Of a DNA stretch of 50,870 nt, positions 8,237 through 17,900 are shown piece by piece. The notes beneath the pieces were generated by a model that made no database searches, had not been told where the DNA came from, and worked only from the letters and a program-made list of their open reading frames with translations. The stretch lies in the NCBI GenBank assembly GCA_025055755.1, contig JANWWF010000009.1:1-50870 (forward strand), given 5' to 3'. Position 1 is the stretch's first letter. Every line of letters begins with the position of its first letter. Origin of the DNA: Candidatus Kapaibacterium sp. GTDB lineage: Bacteria; Bacteroidota; Ignavibacteria; Kapaibacteriales; NICIL-2. The position numbers were made by a program, and so were the translations under genes.

Positions 8237-9463
8237 TCACCCTTGCATTCTGCCGTGCAGAATAGCGTGCCAATAAAGGCGCGGCAACACTTCCTTTTTG
8301 AGGAGCCACATGCTGAAACGCTCTTTCCCTTGGTCGAAGGGGAATGTTTCCTGCGGTTGGTTGTTGTAGTCGAATTCTGCCAGCATCAGCTTGCCGTAGC
8401 CAGTGATAAGCGGACAGGAGCCGTAGCCGTTGTAGGTCTTCGGTTGGGGAATCGTTGTTGTCTTGTGCTCGATACAGTAGAGCAAGTTCTCCACCAGCAC
8501 GGGGTTCTGCTTTCGGATAGCGGCACCGGTCTTAGCGTTTGGAGTGTTCGTAACATCGCCAATACCAAAGACGTTCGGATATCGTGGATGCTGGAGCGTG
8601 TGTTTATCTACCTCCATCCAGCCGAGCGGATCGTTCGGTACTGCAAGGGGGCTACGCTTGATGAAATCTGGCGCACTTTGGGGCGGTGTCAGATGAATCA
8701 TCTCAAATTCCACTGCAACGCGCTCGACGGTGTCGCCCTGTTTTGCTTCGAAGTAAGCGACTTTGTTGTCGCCATCTACTTCGACGCAGTTGTGGAGGAA
8801 GTGCAGGCCGATCTGATAGCGATTGCAAACTTTTAAAAGCGTTTCTGCATACTTCTGAACAGAAAAAATGATGCTTCCGCCGGAGTAGAAATGCACCATG
8901 TCAGGGCGAAGAATACCGCGCCGGCGGAAGTTATCTGATGCAAGGTACATGATTTTCTGGGGAGCGCCACCACACTTGATCGGTGTGTTCGGAGCAGTAA
9001 AGAGCGCTTTTCCTTTACCTGTAAAGGAGGTGATGCATTGGTGCGTGTAGGGTGCAGTCTTGAACGTGTACACGCTGGTGATGCCATTTGTCCCAAGCCA
9101 GCGGTCCGCTCCTTTGATTTTGTGCCAGTCCAGCTGAATTCCTGGGCATACAACCAGGTAATCGTACGTGTAGCGATCGCCGCTGCGGGTGACGACAGTA
9201 TTCTGGTCCGGCAGAATTTCCTCGGCGTAGTCTTTGATCCAGTCGGCGCCCTTCGGCATGTATTTTGCTTCGGGCTGAACGGTTTTATTGATGTCGTACG
9301 CGCCACCGCCGACCAGAGTCCATGCAGGCTGGTAGTAGTGTTTGTCACTTGGCTCGATAATACCAAGCACTAGCGAGGGCTTCCGGCGTAAGAGATGGGC
9401 AGCAACAGAAAGACCTGCATTCCCACCGCCGATAACTAACACTTGATAGTGAGTGCGTGGCAT
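8237..9463 (-). CDS. sqr: Sulfide:quinone oxidoreductase, type II (SQOR-like)
   Basis: Membrane-associated flavoprotein that oxidises sulfide and passes electrons to quinone. The 408-residue protein has the FAD-binding VLVIGGGNAGLSVAAH (about 9-23), GIGDVTNTPNAKTGAA near the C-terminal FAD contact, and a close match to the human SQOR pattern: TPIKCGGAPQKIMYL (Cys164) and SCPLITGYGKLMLAEFDY. These two cysteines correspond to the redox pair of human SQOR. The end (FPFDQGKERFSMWLL, then PRLYW) also matches, but the final membrane helix is shorter than in animals. A strong GGAGG lies 6 bases before ATG 9463. It is last in a minus-strand cluster behind a Crp/Fnr regulator, which suggests regulated sulfide detoxification or use. 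Confidence 0.93.
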   Translation of the reverse strand: MPRTHYQVLVIGGGNAGLSVAAHLLRRKPSLVLGIIEPSDKHYYQPAWTLVGGGAYDINKTVQPEAKYMPKGADWIKDYAEEILPDQNTVVTRSGDRYTYDYLVVCPGIQLDWHKIKGADRWLGTNGITSVYTFKTAPYTHQCITSFTGKGKALFTAPNTPIKCGGAPQKIMYLASDNFRRRGILRPDMVHFYSGGSIIFSVQKYAETLLKVCNRYQIGLHFLHNCVEVDGDNKVAYFEAKQGDTVERVAVEFEMIHLTPPQSAPDFIKRSPLAVPNDPLGWMEVDKHTLQHPRYPNVFGIGDVTNTPNAKTGAAIRKQNPVLVENLLYCIEHKTTTIPQPKTYNGYGSCPLITGYGKLMLAEFDYNNQPQETFPFDQGKERFSMWLLKKEVLPRLYWHAILHGRMQG

Positions 9464-9484
9464 TGTGCCTCCATACAGAAGTGA

Positions 9485-9495
9485 AACGGACCGTT
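9485..9495. promoter_or_regulatory. AACGGACCGTT palindrome upstream of sqr
   Basis: An 11-base palindrome (five-base arms AACGG/CCGTT around one central base) lies 22-32 bases before the sqr start codon, between it and the GTAAC-N4-GTTAC repeat. The position would suit a repressor site in the sqr leader. No regulator can be named from the sequence. Confidence 0.3.
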
Positions 9496-9526
9496 CCGAA
9501 CATACAGCGTGCGGCTTGACACAACG

Positions 9527-9540
9527 GTAACATTAGTTAC
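9527..9540. promoter_or_regulatory. Candidate Crp/Fnr-type operator GTAAC-ATTA-GTTAC
   Basis: Five-base inverted arms separated by four bases have the same 5-4-5 geometry as Crp/Fnr family sites (the half sites GTA and TAC are also 8 bases apart). It overlaps the stop codon of the Crp/Fnr-type regulator gene and lies 64-77 bases before the sqr start, the right distance for activation or repression of an sqr promoter by that regulator. The link between protein and site is inference. Confidence 0.4.
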
Positions 9541-10154
9541 ACTTCGATAACCTCGATTGTGCCGCGATGGAGTCGGACAATTCCTCGCCGTTCGAGTTCT
9601 TTGAGCAAGCGGGAGACTACTACTCGCGAAGTGCCTAACTCGTGTGCAAGTTCTTCATGGGTCAGGTGAACGTGGGATGATTGGGTCAGCAGTACTTTCC
9701 GGGCAAGGAAGCTACGGAGTCGGTCTTCCATGCGTGCGAACTTGAGAGTGCCGATAAGGTCAAGCAATTCCTCCATGCGCTGGTGATAAACTGAGAGCAT
9801 GTGTTCCAAGAGCACAGGGCTATTAGCCAGTGTTCTCAGGAATGTATCGGTAGAAATGTAGGCAATTTGGCAGCGAGTCTCTGCAACAGCATACACGCGG
9901 CTTGGAACCTGTCGAACCGATGCAAGAAGAGACATCGTGCAGTATTGACTTGGTTGCAAAAAGTAAAGCACCAGCTCCTCGTTGTGCAGGTGATAGAAGA
10001 CCTTGACCACTCCCTCAACGACATAGGGAATGGTGTAGGGCAGCTCTTCAGGGAAGGTAATGAGCATTCCCCGGTCATAGGTGCGAACGACTGCTCGCTG
10101 AAGCAGTTCCTCAATCACCGTTGCGAGGGGAGGGGGAGATGATGTCTCTTTCAT
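9537..10154 (-). CDS. Crp/Fnr-family transcriptional regulator
   Basis: 205-residue DNA-binding regulator. The N-terminal part is a cyclic-nucleotide-binding-like beta-barrel (VVEGVVKVFYHLHNEELVL, then CTMSLLA and AYISTDTFLRTLA), followed by a dimer helix and a winged helix-turn-helix (LTHEELAHELGTSRVVVSRLLKELERRGIVRL). It lacks the N-terminal Cys cluster of FNR, so it does not look like an iron-sulfur oxygen sensor; the signal is unknown. Its ATG overlaps the stop of the aminotransferase gene (ATGA), and sqr follows 73 bases later, so it probably controls this operon, sqr in particular. Confidence 0.88.
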   Translation of the reverse strand: MKETSSPPPLATVIEELLQRAVVRTYDRGMLITFPEELPYTIPYVVEGVVKVFYHLHNEELVLYFLQPSQYCTMSLLASVRQVPSRVYAVAETRCQIAYISTDTFLRTLANSPVLLEHMLSVYHQRMEELLDLIGTLKFARMEDRLRSFLARKVLLTQSSHVHLTHEELAHELGTSRVVVSRLLKELERRGIVRLHRGTIEVIEV

Positions 10155-11335
10155 TGCACTTGCAAAAGGGTGGCTATGAACTGGTTGAGCCGCTCGATAG
10201 CTTGATGCAATTGCTCTTCACTGGTTGCGAACGAGAGGCGAATAAAGCCCGCCATACCGAATGCTTCGCCTGGCACGGTTGCCACGTACTGCTTTTCCAG
10301 CAGCTGTTCAGCAAAGGTGTGTGAATTCCAGGTAGGAGGCAAGACACTCCGGATGTCGAGCCACACGTAGAAAGCGCCATCGGGCGGATATGCCTGCACA
10401 CCGGGAATAGCTGCCAGCAGATCCAAGAGCAATTGCCGACGGTGGGCAAAGCGCTCACGCATACGTGCTACATCCTGCTCGGCGCAGCTCAGAGCAGCAA
10501 GTGCAGCATACTGCGCAATCGAGGTGGGGTTAGATGTATCCTGGCTCTGCACCTTTGCCGCTTGTACGATAAGCTCACGGGGTCCGGTCATAAATCCAAT
10601 GCGCCAGCCGGTCATCGCGTAGGCTTTCGAACAGCCATTGACCGTGATAGTGCGCTCAGCGACTGCATCGAATGCACCTATGCTCACGTGTTCATGGGTG
10701 TAGGTGAGCTTTTCGTAGATCTCATCGCTGATGATGTAGCAATCGTGTGTTGCCAGCACTGTAACGAGATCAGCAATTTCATCGCGGGTGTACATCGCGC
10801 CTGTGGGGTTGCAGGGCGAATTCAGTATCACACAGGCAACACTGTCGTCCAAGTGTTGCTCGAGCTGCTCAGGAGTCAGTTTGAAGCCATTTTCCGCACG
10901 AGTAAAAACAATGCGTGGCTGCGCGCCTGCCAGCATCGCCATCGCAGGATAGCTCACCCAGTATGGCGCCGCGATGAGAACACTATCGCCTGGATTGCAA
11001 AGAGCATGGAGAGCATTCATAATGCTGTGCTTCGCACCGCACGAGATGAGCACTGTCTCCTCGGTAGCATGCGGCAGATGGTTCTCTCGGCGGAATTTTT
11101 CGGCGACTGCACGGCGAAGCTCTGGTATGCCTGAGGACTCAGTGTATCGTGTTTTTCCTTCCTCGATAGCGCGGATTGCTGCTTGACAGACGCACGGCGG
11201 TGTTGGGAAGTCTGGCTCACCGACCGCCAGCGAGATAACATCATAGCCGCACCGTGCAAGCTCCTTTGCCCGAGCAGCAATTGCGAGTGTTTGGGATTCG
11301 CTGGCAGCCGTGACGCGGTCCGACAGTCTACGCAT
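10151..11335 (-). CDS. aspC: Class I/II aminotransferase, aspartate aminotransferase type
   Basis: PLP-dependent cytoplasmic enzyme, most like bacterial subgroup Ib aspartate aminotransferases that move the amino group between aspartate and 2-oxoglutarate. The 394 residues contain ISLAVGEPDFPTP, ILNSPCNPTG (the Asn that holds PLP), ISDEIYEKLTY, and the Schiff-base lysine in NGCSKAYAMTGWRIGF. A C-terminal Arg that would bind the substrate carboxylate lies in FIRLSFATS. The start at 11335 (MRRLSDRVTAASESQTLAI) is the family's usual N-terminus; the frame runs open to 11530 but that extension lies in the upstream gene. It begins 5 bases after the M1 peptidase stop and overlaps the Crp/Fnr gene. 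Another substrate is possible. Confidence 0.9.
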   Translation of the reverse strand: MRRLSDRVTAASESQTLAIAARAKELARCGYDVISLAVGEPDFPTPPCVCQAAIRAIEEGKTRYTESSGIPELRRAVAEKFRRENHLPHATEETVLISCGAKHSIMNALHALCNPGDSVLIAAPYWVSYPAMAMLAGAQPRIVFTRAENGFKLTPEQLEQHLDDSVACVILNSPCNPTGAMYTRDEIADLVTVLATHDCYIISDEIYEKLTYTHEHVSIGAFDAVAERTITVNGCSKAYAMTGWRIGFMTGPRELIVQAAKVQSQDTSNPTSIAQYAALAALSCAEQDVARMRERFAHRRQLLLDLLAAIPGVQAYPPDGAFYVWLDIRSVLPPTWNSHTFAEQLLEKQYVATVPGEAFGMAGFIRLSFATSEEQLHQAIERLNQFIATLLQVQ

Positions 11336-11340
11336 AACTT

Positions 11341-13413
11341 CTACGGCACAATGACCAAGGGATAATGCTGGCGCTCTGTGCCGCGATACACCTCGAGGAT
11401 GTACACACCTGCAGCAAGATCGCCCGTGGGAATTGGGGTGAGTGCATCGTGGCTGGCTAAGGTACGAACCAGTGTGCCATCGCTTCGCCACAGACGAAGC
11501 TGCACGCCTGATGGATGCGATTCTGCCCACACAATTACAGATTCTCCGCGTTGCACAGGATTAGGCAGAAGGCGAATTTCTGCCGCATGTACTTGTGGCT
11601 CCGCCTGAAGAATGAGTGCTGCCGTGTCTTTTTCGCAGAGAATTTCATCGAGCGGGTCGAGCTCAACAGTGCGGGGGAGGAATGGAACAGTGAGATCAAC
11701 AAGTTTCTCCCGCTGTGCCATCAGCACGATGGTGTCGTGTGGAGAGCCCGACCAATACTCGCGCACACGTAACCGAAGCGGAACGACATACACCGGCAAA
11801 AACACACCAGTGTCCTGCGTCTGAGCAAGGCGCAGGCGCACGCGATACCCGCTGGCTGTTGGCTCCAGAGCAAGAAGGTCTGTGCGCAGAACGGGATGGC
11901 CAACGCTATAGACCCACTGATCGAAGAATGTTCGCCAAGGCACCGGTGGATTCGGGATAGTGTGCTCGAAAAACTCCCGCATGTCCTCTGTTTCCAGGGC
12001 GCTGTAGGCAAAGGTATTCATGTAGCGTTCCATGAGTGCAAAAAATGCACTGTCGCCAAGCATGGTTCGCATCATGTGGAAAATCCAACCGGCTTTGACA
12101 TATGTGGTGCCGGTATTGAAAAGATTGGTGCCGGTGGTATTGTACACCGGTGGCTGCGATCGGCCACCATCGCGGCGGAGATAGTCGCGGTCGCGTCGGG
12201 CGGCAAAATATCGTCGGGCAACAGAGTCGCCATAGGCGTATTCAAGCCACAGTCGCTCGCTATATGTGGCGCCTCCTTCGTTGAGCCAGATGTCATTCCA
12301 GGTTGCACAGGTGACCAGGTTCCCCAGCCAATGGTGCGCCAGTTCGTGGGCAACGACCGTTTCCCACCGCTGCACAAGTGCGTTGCGGTGATGGGTTGTC
12401 ATGGTTTGGTGCTCCATTGCCCCCATGAAGTAGGGGAAAAGCAGCACCTGCCCATACGTCGAGAAAGGGTATGGCACAAAGTAGTGCTCATAAGCGCTCA
12501 TCATCGCAGCAGTCGCATCCAAAAGCCACTGCGCATTAGCCGAATAACTCAGCGAGTCTTGGTGCCATAGAAACAGTCGCAACGGAATGTGGCGCACAGA
12601 GTCACGCGACGCGTAGCTGCGTTCCATCTGCGCAAAGCGAGAAGCAACAGCAACCATCAGGTAGGTGGAGATTGGCTCTTTGCTCTGGTAGCGGTATGCA
12701 GAAACACGTTCCCCATTGAACCAGACGTGCGTGAGTTCGGGAATGCCATTAGAGAGCGTCGTAAATCCCTCCGGGGCAAGAATTGTAATCGAAGCGAGAG
12801 CTTTGTCGTAAGGGCGATCGTTGCAAGGCATCCAGCGACGAGCATTATTCGGCTGGCTCATCGTGTATGCAAGGGGAGCAGGCAGCGGTGTTGTATCGTT
12901 TGCCTGCCAGTAGCGGTTGTAACCGCCGTAAAACTCGTTTCGGTCCGAGTCAACCGAAAGATTCCGGTACATCATCTCTATCGTGAGTGTATCTCCCCGG
13001 TGAAGGGTCCATGGAAGCTGGATGTTGAGCCGATCACCTACTCGCGTGATGGGGAGGGCGTTGGTGTACAGCAGGTCTGTGTAGAGCAGTGTGACCGTGT
13101 CAATTACCAGTGTTGGATGCGCATCGAGTTCAATATGGCGGAGCTCAGTGGTGTCAACGCGCAGAGTGATAGTCTGACGTGCACGGTAAGAGCGTGCTCG
13201 CTCGCTGGAGTCCTGCAAGGGTTGTCGCCAATCGAGCACCAGATCGTAGCGAAGGACATCGTATGGTCGCCGTTGGAGCGCAGATTGAGGGGCAGGCAAG
13301 GGACGAGTGCAACTTCCGGCGACTGCTTGATCCCAGCCATAGTGCAGCTGGGCAGCGGTCGTGCCTACAAGCAGCAGCCAGAGAAAGAAACCGGCCATAA
13401 TCGCTTGGTGCAT
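11341..13413 (-). CDS. Secreted M1-family aminopeptidase with T9SS sorting domain
   Basis: 690-residue zinc metallopeptidase removing N-terminal residues from peptides outside the cell. A signal peptide (MHQAIMAGFFLWLLLVGTTAAQ; an alternative start is 13398) leads to the M1 N-terminal beta domain. Next come the exopeptidase motif GAMEH and the zinc site HELAHHWLGN with the third ligand Glu in WLNEGGATY. The last 80 residues (IRLLPNPVQRGESVIVW, then LAAGVYILEVYRG) are a type A T9SS sorting domain, so the protein is probably exported across the outer membrane and held on the surface. It is first of the minus-strand cluster with the aminotransferase, regulator and sqr, although a functional link is not obvious. 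Confidence 0.92.
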   Translation of the reverse strand: MHQAIMAGFFLWLLLVGTTAAQLHYGWDQAVAGSCTRPLPAPQSALQRRPYDVLRYDLVLDWRQPLQDSSERARSYRARQTITLRVDTTELRHIELDAHPTLVIDTVTLLYTDLLYTNALPITRVGDRLNIQLPWTLHRGDTLTIEMMYRNLSVDSDRNEFYGGYNRYWQANDTTPLPAPLAYTMSQPNNARRWMPCNDRPYDKALASITILAPEGFTTLSNGIPELTHVWFNGERVSAYRYQSKEPISTYLMVAVASRFAQMERSYASRDSVRHIPLRLFLWHQDSLSYSANAQWLLDATAAMMSAYEHYFVPYPFSTYGQVLLFPYFMGAMEHQTMTTHHRNALVQRWETVVAHELAHHWLGNLVTCATWNDIWLNEGGATYSERLWLEYAYGDSVARRYFAARRDRDYLRRDGGRSQPPVYNTTGTNLFNTGTTYVKAGWIFHMMRTMLGDSAFFALMERYMNTFAYSALETEDMREFFEHTIPNPPVPWRTFFDQWVYSVGHPVLRTDLLALEPTASGYRVRLRLAQTQDTGVFLPVYVVPLRLRVREYWSGSPHDTIVLMAQREKLVDLTVPFLPRTVELDPLDEILCEKDTAALILQAEPQVHAAEIRLLPNPVQRGESVIVWAESHPSGVQLRLWRSDGTLVRTLASHDALTPIPTGDLAAGVYILEVYRGTERQHYPLVIVP

Positions 13414-13592
13414 ACGCAGTGACAGAAATGTTTATTGCGCTACAAACTTACTTTGTCACTTGGTGATAGAACAGTGGCGGAAAACTTGCTGCCTCGGGCG
13501 TTTACATGACAGGTTCGTGTGCTATCAAAGGCAGCATTCGTAGCAGTGTGCCTCAAAGACCTCCAGCAGTGGAGTTGCACACTGCACAATGA

Positions 13593-13967
13593 CTAAGAAC
13601 GAGACCGTTGCCGAAAGGTCACCAACAAACCAATGATGATAACCGTTCCTACTCCCACTGTAGCAACGGTTCCGAAGGACACAGCCCCCTCGACTAATGA
13701 CGCAAGAGCGGAAACGAAGGGAAGCGCAACAAAGCTCAATACAAGCGCATGAATCGCCATGCCAATATGGACAAGACGCAGGGGGTGTATTGCGCTTACC
13801 GAGCCCACCGCCATGCCAAATTGAGCAAGACCACCAACAATTGCAGCAGCAAGGACAAGCCCAGGTGTCCTTGGCAATTCATCTTCTGGTCCAAGCCGCA
13901 GTGCGGTAAACACCATGCCCGCAAGCACCAGAAGGACAAAGCCGCTGACCAGGCGAAATCGAATCAT
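13593..13967 (-). CDS. Small four-helix membrane protein
   Basis: Unrecognised 124-residue integral membrane protein with about four transmembrane segments: VSGFVLLVLAGMVFTAL, GLVLAAAIVGGLAQFG, LVHIGMAIHALVLSFVALPFV and VATVGVGTVIIIGLLV. The C-terminus is basic (FRQRSRS). It is divergent from the thioredoxin-like lipoprotein gene, 74 bases apart. The pattern of short loops and Gly-rich helices is ordinary and does not identify a family. Confidence 0.6.
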   Translation of the reverse strand: MIRFRLVSGFVLLVLAGMVFTALRLGPEDELPRTPGLVLAAAIVGGLAQFGMAVGSVSAIHPLRLVHIGMAIHALVLSFVALPFVSALASLVEGAVSFGTVATVGVGTVIIIGLLVTFRQRSRS

Positions 13968-14041
13968 CAGTAGCCTGTTTGGTTTGTGCGTTCTTGGATG
14001 CGATATTTGTACCGGTTTACCACTGTTCGTAAAGCAAATCT

Positions 14042-14539
14042 ATGAAGTGGTTAAGTGGTGTCGCAGCTATTGTTGTGGTGTTCCTAGTCGGTTGTAGCGA
14101 AACGCCCGTTGAATATGTTGCCGAGGAGTTTACGGTGTATGGCATTGCACGGCAGCCAGGGTATGCATGGTTTATGCAGGAGAAAGACACGTACCAACCC
14201 GATGCTGCTAAGGTAGCGCAAATTCAAGCGAAAGTCGGCGAGGTTAGCCGCTGCTACTTGTTTGTTAATCCATCGTGCACGTGCAGCGGCACACAGAAGC
14301 ATTTCCCGCACTTTGTCCGCTGCATGGAGCTGGCTGGCTTCCCGCTGGATAGCATGACGATTCTCTCTATGCGGAGTGCCTCTACAAAGCATCCCTACAT
14401 GAATAGATTCCAGGTCAGTCGGCTGCCTACGTTCTTCCTTGTGCTCCGTAGTGGTAACGAACGTAAGATAGAGCCACCGGAGCATGATGCAAACACGCGG
14501 ATAGAAGACCTTATCATCCAAGCACTCCAGGGACAGTAG
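14042..14539 (+). CDS. Thioredoxin-like lipoprotein
   Basis: 165 residues with a lipoprotein signal (VVVFLVGCSE, lipid-modified Cys at about 18). The mature part follows the thioredoxin pattern: YLFVNPSCTCSGTQKHFPHF (strand, motif, helix) and RLPTFFLVLRSGNE with the cis-proline before the next strand. The motif is Cys-Thr-Cys rather than CxxC, which is unusual for a dithiol oxidoreductase and may point to a different redox potential or to metal binding. It probably acts in the periplasm. The same type of domain occurs in the broken gene at 4666-5025. It is followed 5 bases later by the EVE gene. Confidence 0.7.
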   Translation: MKWLSGVAAIVVVFLVGCSETPVEYVAEEFTVYGIARQPGYAWFMQEKDTYQPDAAKVAQIQAKVGEVSRCYLFVNPSCTCSGTQKHFPHFVRCMELAGFPLDSMTILSMRSASTKHPYMNRFQVSRLPTFFLVLRSGNERKIEPPEHDANTRIEDLIIQALQGQ

Positions 14540-14544
14540 TAACA

Positions 14545-14952
14545 ATGCAGTATTGGCTAGTCAAAAGCGATCCCGACGAATATTCTCTGGCAGATTTAGA
14601 GCGGGAGGGAACAACCGCGTGGACGGGAGTCCGCAATTACCAGGCGCGTAACTATCTCCGGCAGATGAGTGTTGGCGATAGGGTGCTGGTCTATCACAGT
14701 GGTGCTGAGCGTGCAGTGGTTGGTACCGCCCAGGTTGTCCGCCCAGCCTATCCTGATCCGACAGCAGAGAGTGATGAGTGGGTGTGCGTGGATCTGCGCT
14801 TTGAGCGCAAGTTGCCGCGTGCAGTGTCACTGGAAATCATCAAGGCTACACCGACGCTTCGCACTCTACCGCTGCTGAAGCAATCTCGGCTGTCTGTGAT
14901 GCCTGTGGCCAAGGAGGAATACGAGGAGATTCTCCGCTTAGCAGCGGCATAG
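14545..14952 (+). CDS. EVE domain protein
   Basis: A single EVE domain of 135 residues, related to PUA-like folds that read modified bases in nucleic acids (THYN1 type). Motifs: MQYWLVKSDPDEYSLADL at the start, TAWTGVRNYQARNYLRQM, VGDRVLVYHSG and the aromatic-cage region around DEWVCVDLRF. The end overlaps the 3' end of the convergent ABC transporter gene by 15 bases. The biological target cannot be told from the sequence. Confidence 0.9.
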   Translation: MQYWLVKSDPDEYSLADLEREGTTAWTGVRNYQARNYLRQMSVGDRVLVYHSGAERAVVGTAQVVRPAYPDPTAESDEWVCVDLRFERKLPRAVSLEIIKATPTLRTLPLLKQSRLSVMPVAKEEYEEILRLAAA

Positions 14953-17900
14953 TTCCTTCTGGGTGCGAATACGAGCAATAGTGCCGCTATCAAGCTCGAT
15001 GATCATATCGGCATCTGCCACGGAAGCAGGACGATGGGCAATGGTCAGCACTGTAATGCCACGGCAATGCTCCGCCAAGGTTCGCCGTATCGCAGCATCG
15101 CTTTCAACGTCAATGCTTGCGGTTGCTTCGTCAAGCACGATAACGGTAGCCCCCACCAGTAACGCGCGTGCAAGACAAAGCAACTGCCGCTGTCCTTGGC
15201 TTAGATTCCCGCCCTGCTCACCAATTGGTGCATCCAGTCCGCCCAGCTCAGCGATTGTTTCCGCCAGCGTGACTTGTTCAAGGACACGCCATAGAGCAGC
15301 GTCGGAGTAGCGTCCCCATCGGTCGAGATTAGAGCGCACCGTGCCCAGCAGAAGAATTGGATCTTGCGGGACAATGCTCAATGCCGATCGCAACCGTTCC
15401 AAAGGAATGCGGCAATGCTCAATGCCACCGATAAGCACACGTCCACGCTCCGGCTCGACAAAGCGAAAGAGCGTTTGGAGCAGTGTTGTTTTGCCCGAGC
15501 CGGTGCGCCCAACGATACCGACATGCATTCCAGGCTCGATACGGAAGCTCACATCGCGCAGTACCCAGGGCAAGTTTGGTGCATAACGCACCCACACATG
15601 GTCAAACACGATGTCTGCACCTATGCGGTGGCTGCCGTTGATGCGAGGCGTATCAATCCATGGCGCGTCGGAGGGCAGCGCAGGAGTGCAGGTTACCGCT
15701 GGCTCTGGTGAAACGCTTGCCAATGCATGGACGCGCTCGAGCGAGGTCATCCGCGATTCGACTTCACTGAAGGCACGAACGCACCAGTTCAAGTTTCCCC
15801 AGAAGGTGATCGTGTAGGTGAGCACAACGCCTGCTACGCCGGTTGAAATAGCCCCTTGTGCTACACCAAAGACAAGAACAATAACAGTCGCCAGCGCGAT
15901 GACGCTACTGACAATCGGTGCCCGCGTCGAGAACCAACGGTTGATGAGGATGTTGCTCCAGTACATCCGCAAGTAGTGGCGTAGAGCGTTAGTGAAGCGA
16001 TCCATGAACGCGCTCTGCTGCCCGAACGCACGAATCGTCAGCAGACCATGGAGTGTTTCCTTGAAGAGCGCATAGCGAGGCGATCGGGCGATGCTCTCGA
16101 AACGCTTTGCTTCGCGGGCAACGCGCCGGTAATCTCGCTGCACGCGGTAGTACACCACCAGAGCTGGCGCAGAAATCAAGAGCACAAGCGGTGCTACGAC
16201 GGTGATGAGGACAATTGTTCCCAGCATTGATGCAAACGAGCGGACTGCACTTTCGAAGTTCCACGCCAGCTCGTCGTCAATGGCTTGGATATCGCGGGCA
16301 AAGCGGTTCAAGATTCGACCGCTCGGGGTGGTATCAAAAAGGCGCAGAGGTGCCCGCAGGACAGCATGGAGCAGTCGCGCGTGAATGCGTCGGCTGGCGA
16401 CAAGAGCGCGTTCCATCCAGACGCGCCGCTCAGCGTAGTGAGCTGCCAAAATTCCAAGCCCCAAAATGCCAAAAACCGAAAGCACTTCCACTGGATGCCG
16501 AGGCTGGGAGACATTCCACCCCAACCAAAGGCTCTGCAGAATCGGCAATGCAACAATTGCTATTGCCAACAGTGCCATGCCCGTAAGGATGGCAGCTGTT
16601 GCCAAAGGGCGCTCTCCACCAAACAAGCGCAGGTAGTACCAAAACAGCTCTGCTTTGACGACACCAACGGAGCGATCCTCCTCTTCGGTGAGCTTGCCAT
16701 TCGATTGAGCTGGCAAGTGCGAATCTTTCGTCTGCTCTGCGCGAGGTGTCTGGGTAGGAGTATGTGCCTTTCGATGCTCAGCGATAAGAGCACGGAAGCG
16801 CTCGGACGTGCGGAGAAGTTCCTCGTAGGTGCCTACTGCTTCGATAGTGCCCTCCCCCAGAACCACGATACGGTCAAAGCGCGGTAAGTGCTCAAGCCGA
16901 TGGGTTGTGACAATCCGCGTGATATTGTGCCAGCGACCAAAAAGCAAGCGTTCGATGAGCAGCGCTTCTGTCCGAGTATCAACAGCGGCCAGGGGATCAT
17001 CAAGCAGCACCAACGTTGGCTCTGCTGCTGCCGCACGCGCCAGGGCAATACGCATTTTTTGCCCACCCGAAACAGTAATGCCACGCTCGCCGATTTCAGT
17101 ATCGAGTCCCGCGGGGAATTGGCGGATGTCTTCATCGAGTGCGGCATCGAAAATGAGAGAGCGCAAAGTGTGCTCATCGAGCGTGCGGCCAAAGGCAATG
17201 TTCTCGCCAGCGGTGGCATTCAAGATGAACGGCTCTTGAGCGACGTAGGCAATCTTTGGTGTACATGGCTTGCCGCTGCTGGTGCGAAAGGCAATTGTGC
17301 CTTCGATTGGTACTTCGCCGAGTAGAGCCAGCAAAAGAGAGGTTTTGCCGCTTCCCACTGGTCCAACCAGCGCAATTGCTTCGCCTGCGCCAATGGTGAG
17401 CGTGCAGTTATCGAGGACGGTGGAATCTCCGTAGCGAACGCGAAGGCGCTCGATAGTTACCGCGGGTGGCTCCGCGCATGGTGGCTGAGAGGGCTTTGCT
17501 GTTTGCACCGGCAAGTCGAAAAATTCCTTCAAGCGCTCTGCTGCAACGTAGGCGTGAGCGGTGTTCTTGATGAAGTGGGGTAGATGACCAACAGGACCTT
17601 CCAGCTGCCCAAGCAGTAGAAGCGTTGGGAAAACCACTGCAGGGCTTAGCGTCCCTCCGAGAAGAACATATGCGCCAAAGCCTACAAGAGCGACCACCAT
17701 TGTTGACGCAAGGAATAGCACGGTGCTGAGCGCTTCGTTGCGGACAAGGTGAGCAGCAGCACGCAGTTCTTTTGTGCGTGTGTCGGCGATCTCTTGCTCA
17801 ATCGAGCGCTCCCAGGCAAAGTACTTGACCAGACGAATCGCACTAAGAATTTGAGAAACCAACGAAACACGTCGGTCACGCAATTGCCAGAGCTGATCAT

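Noticed and set aside
11336-11530. Longer N-terminus of the aminotransferase (65 residues rich in Cys, Arg and His)
   Set aside because: It lies inside the M1 peptidase gene in another frame, does not resemble the family, and the family N-terminus begins at 11335.
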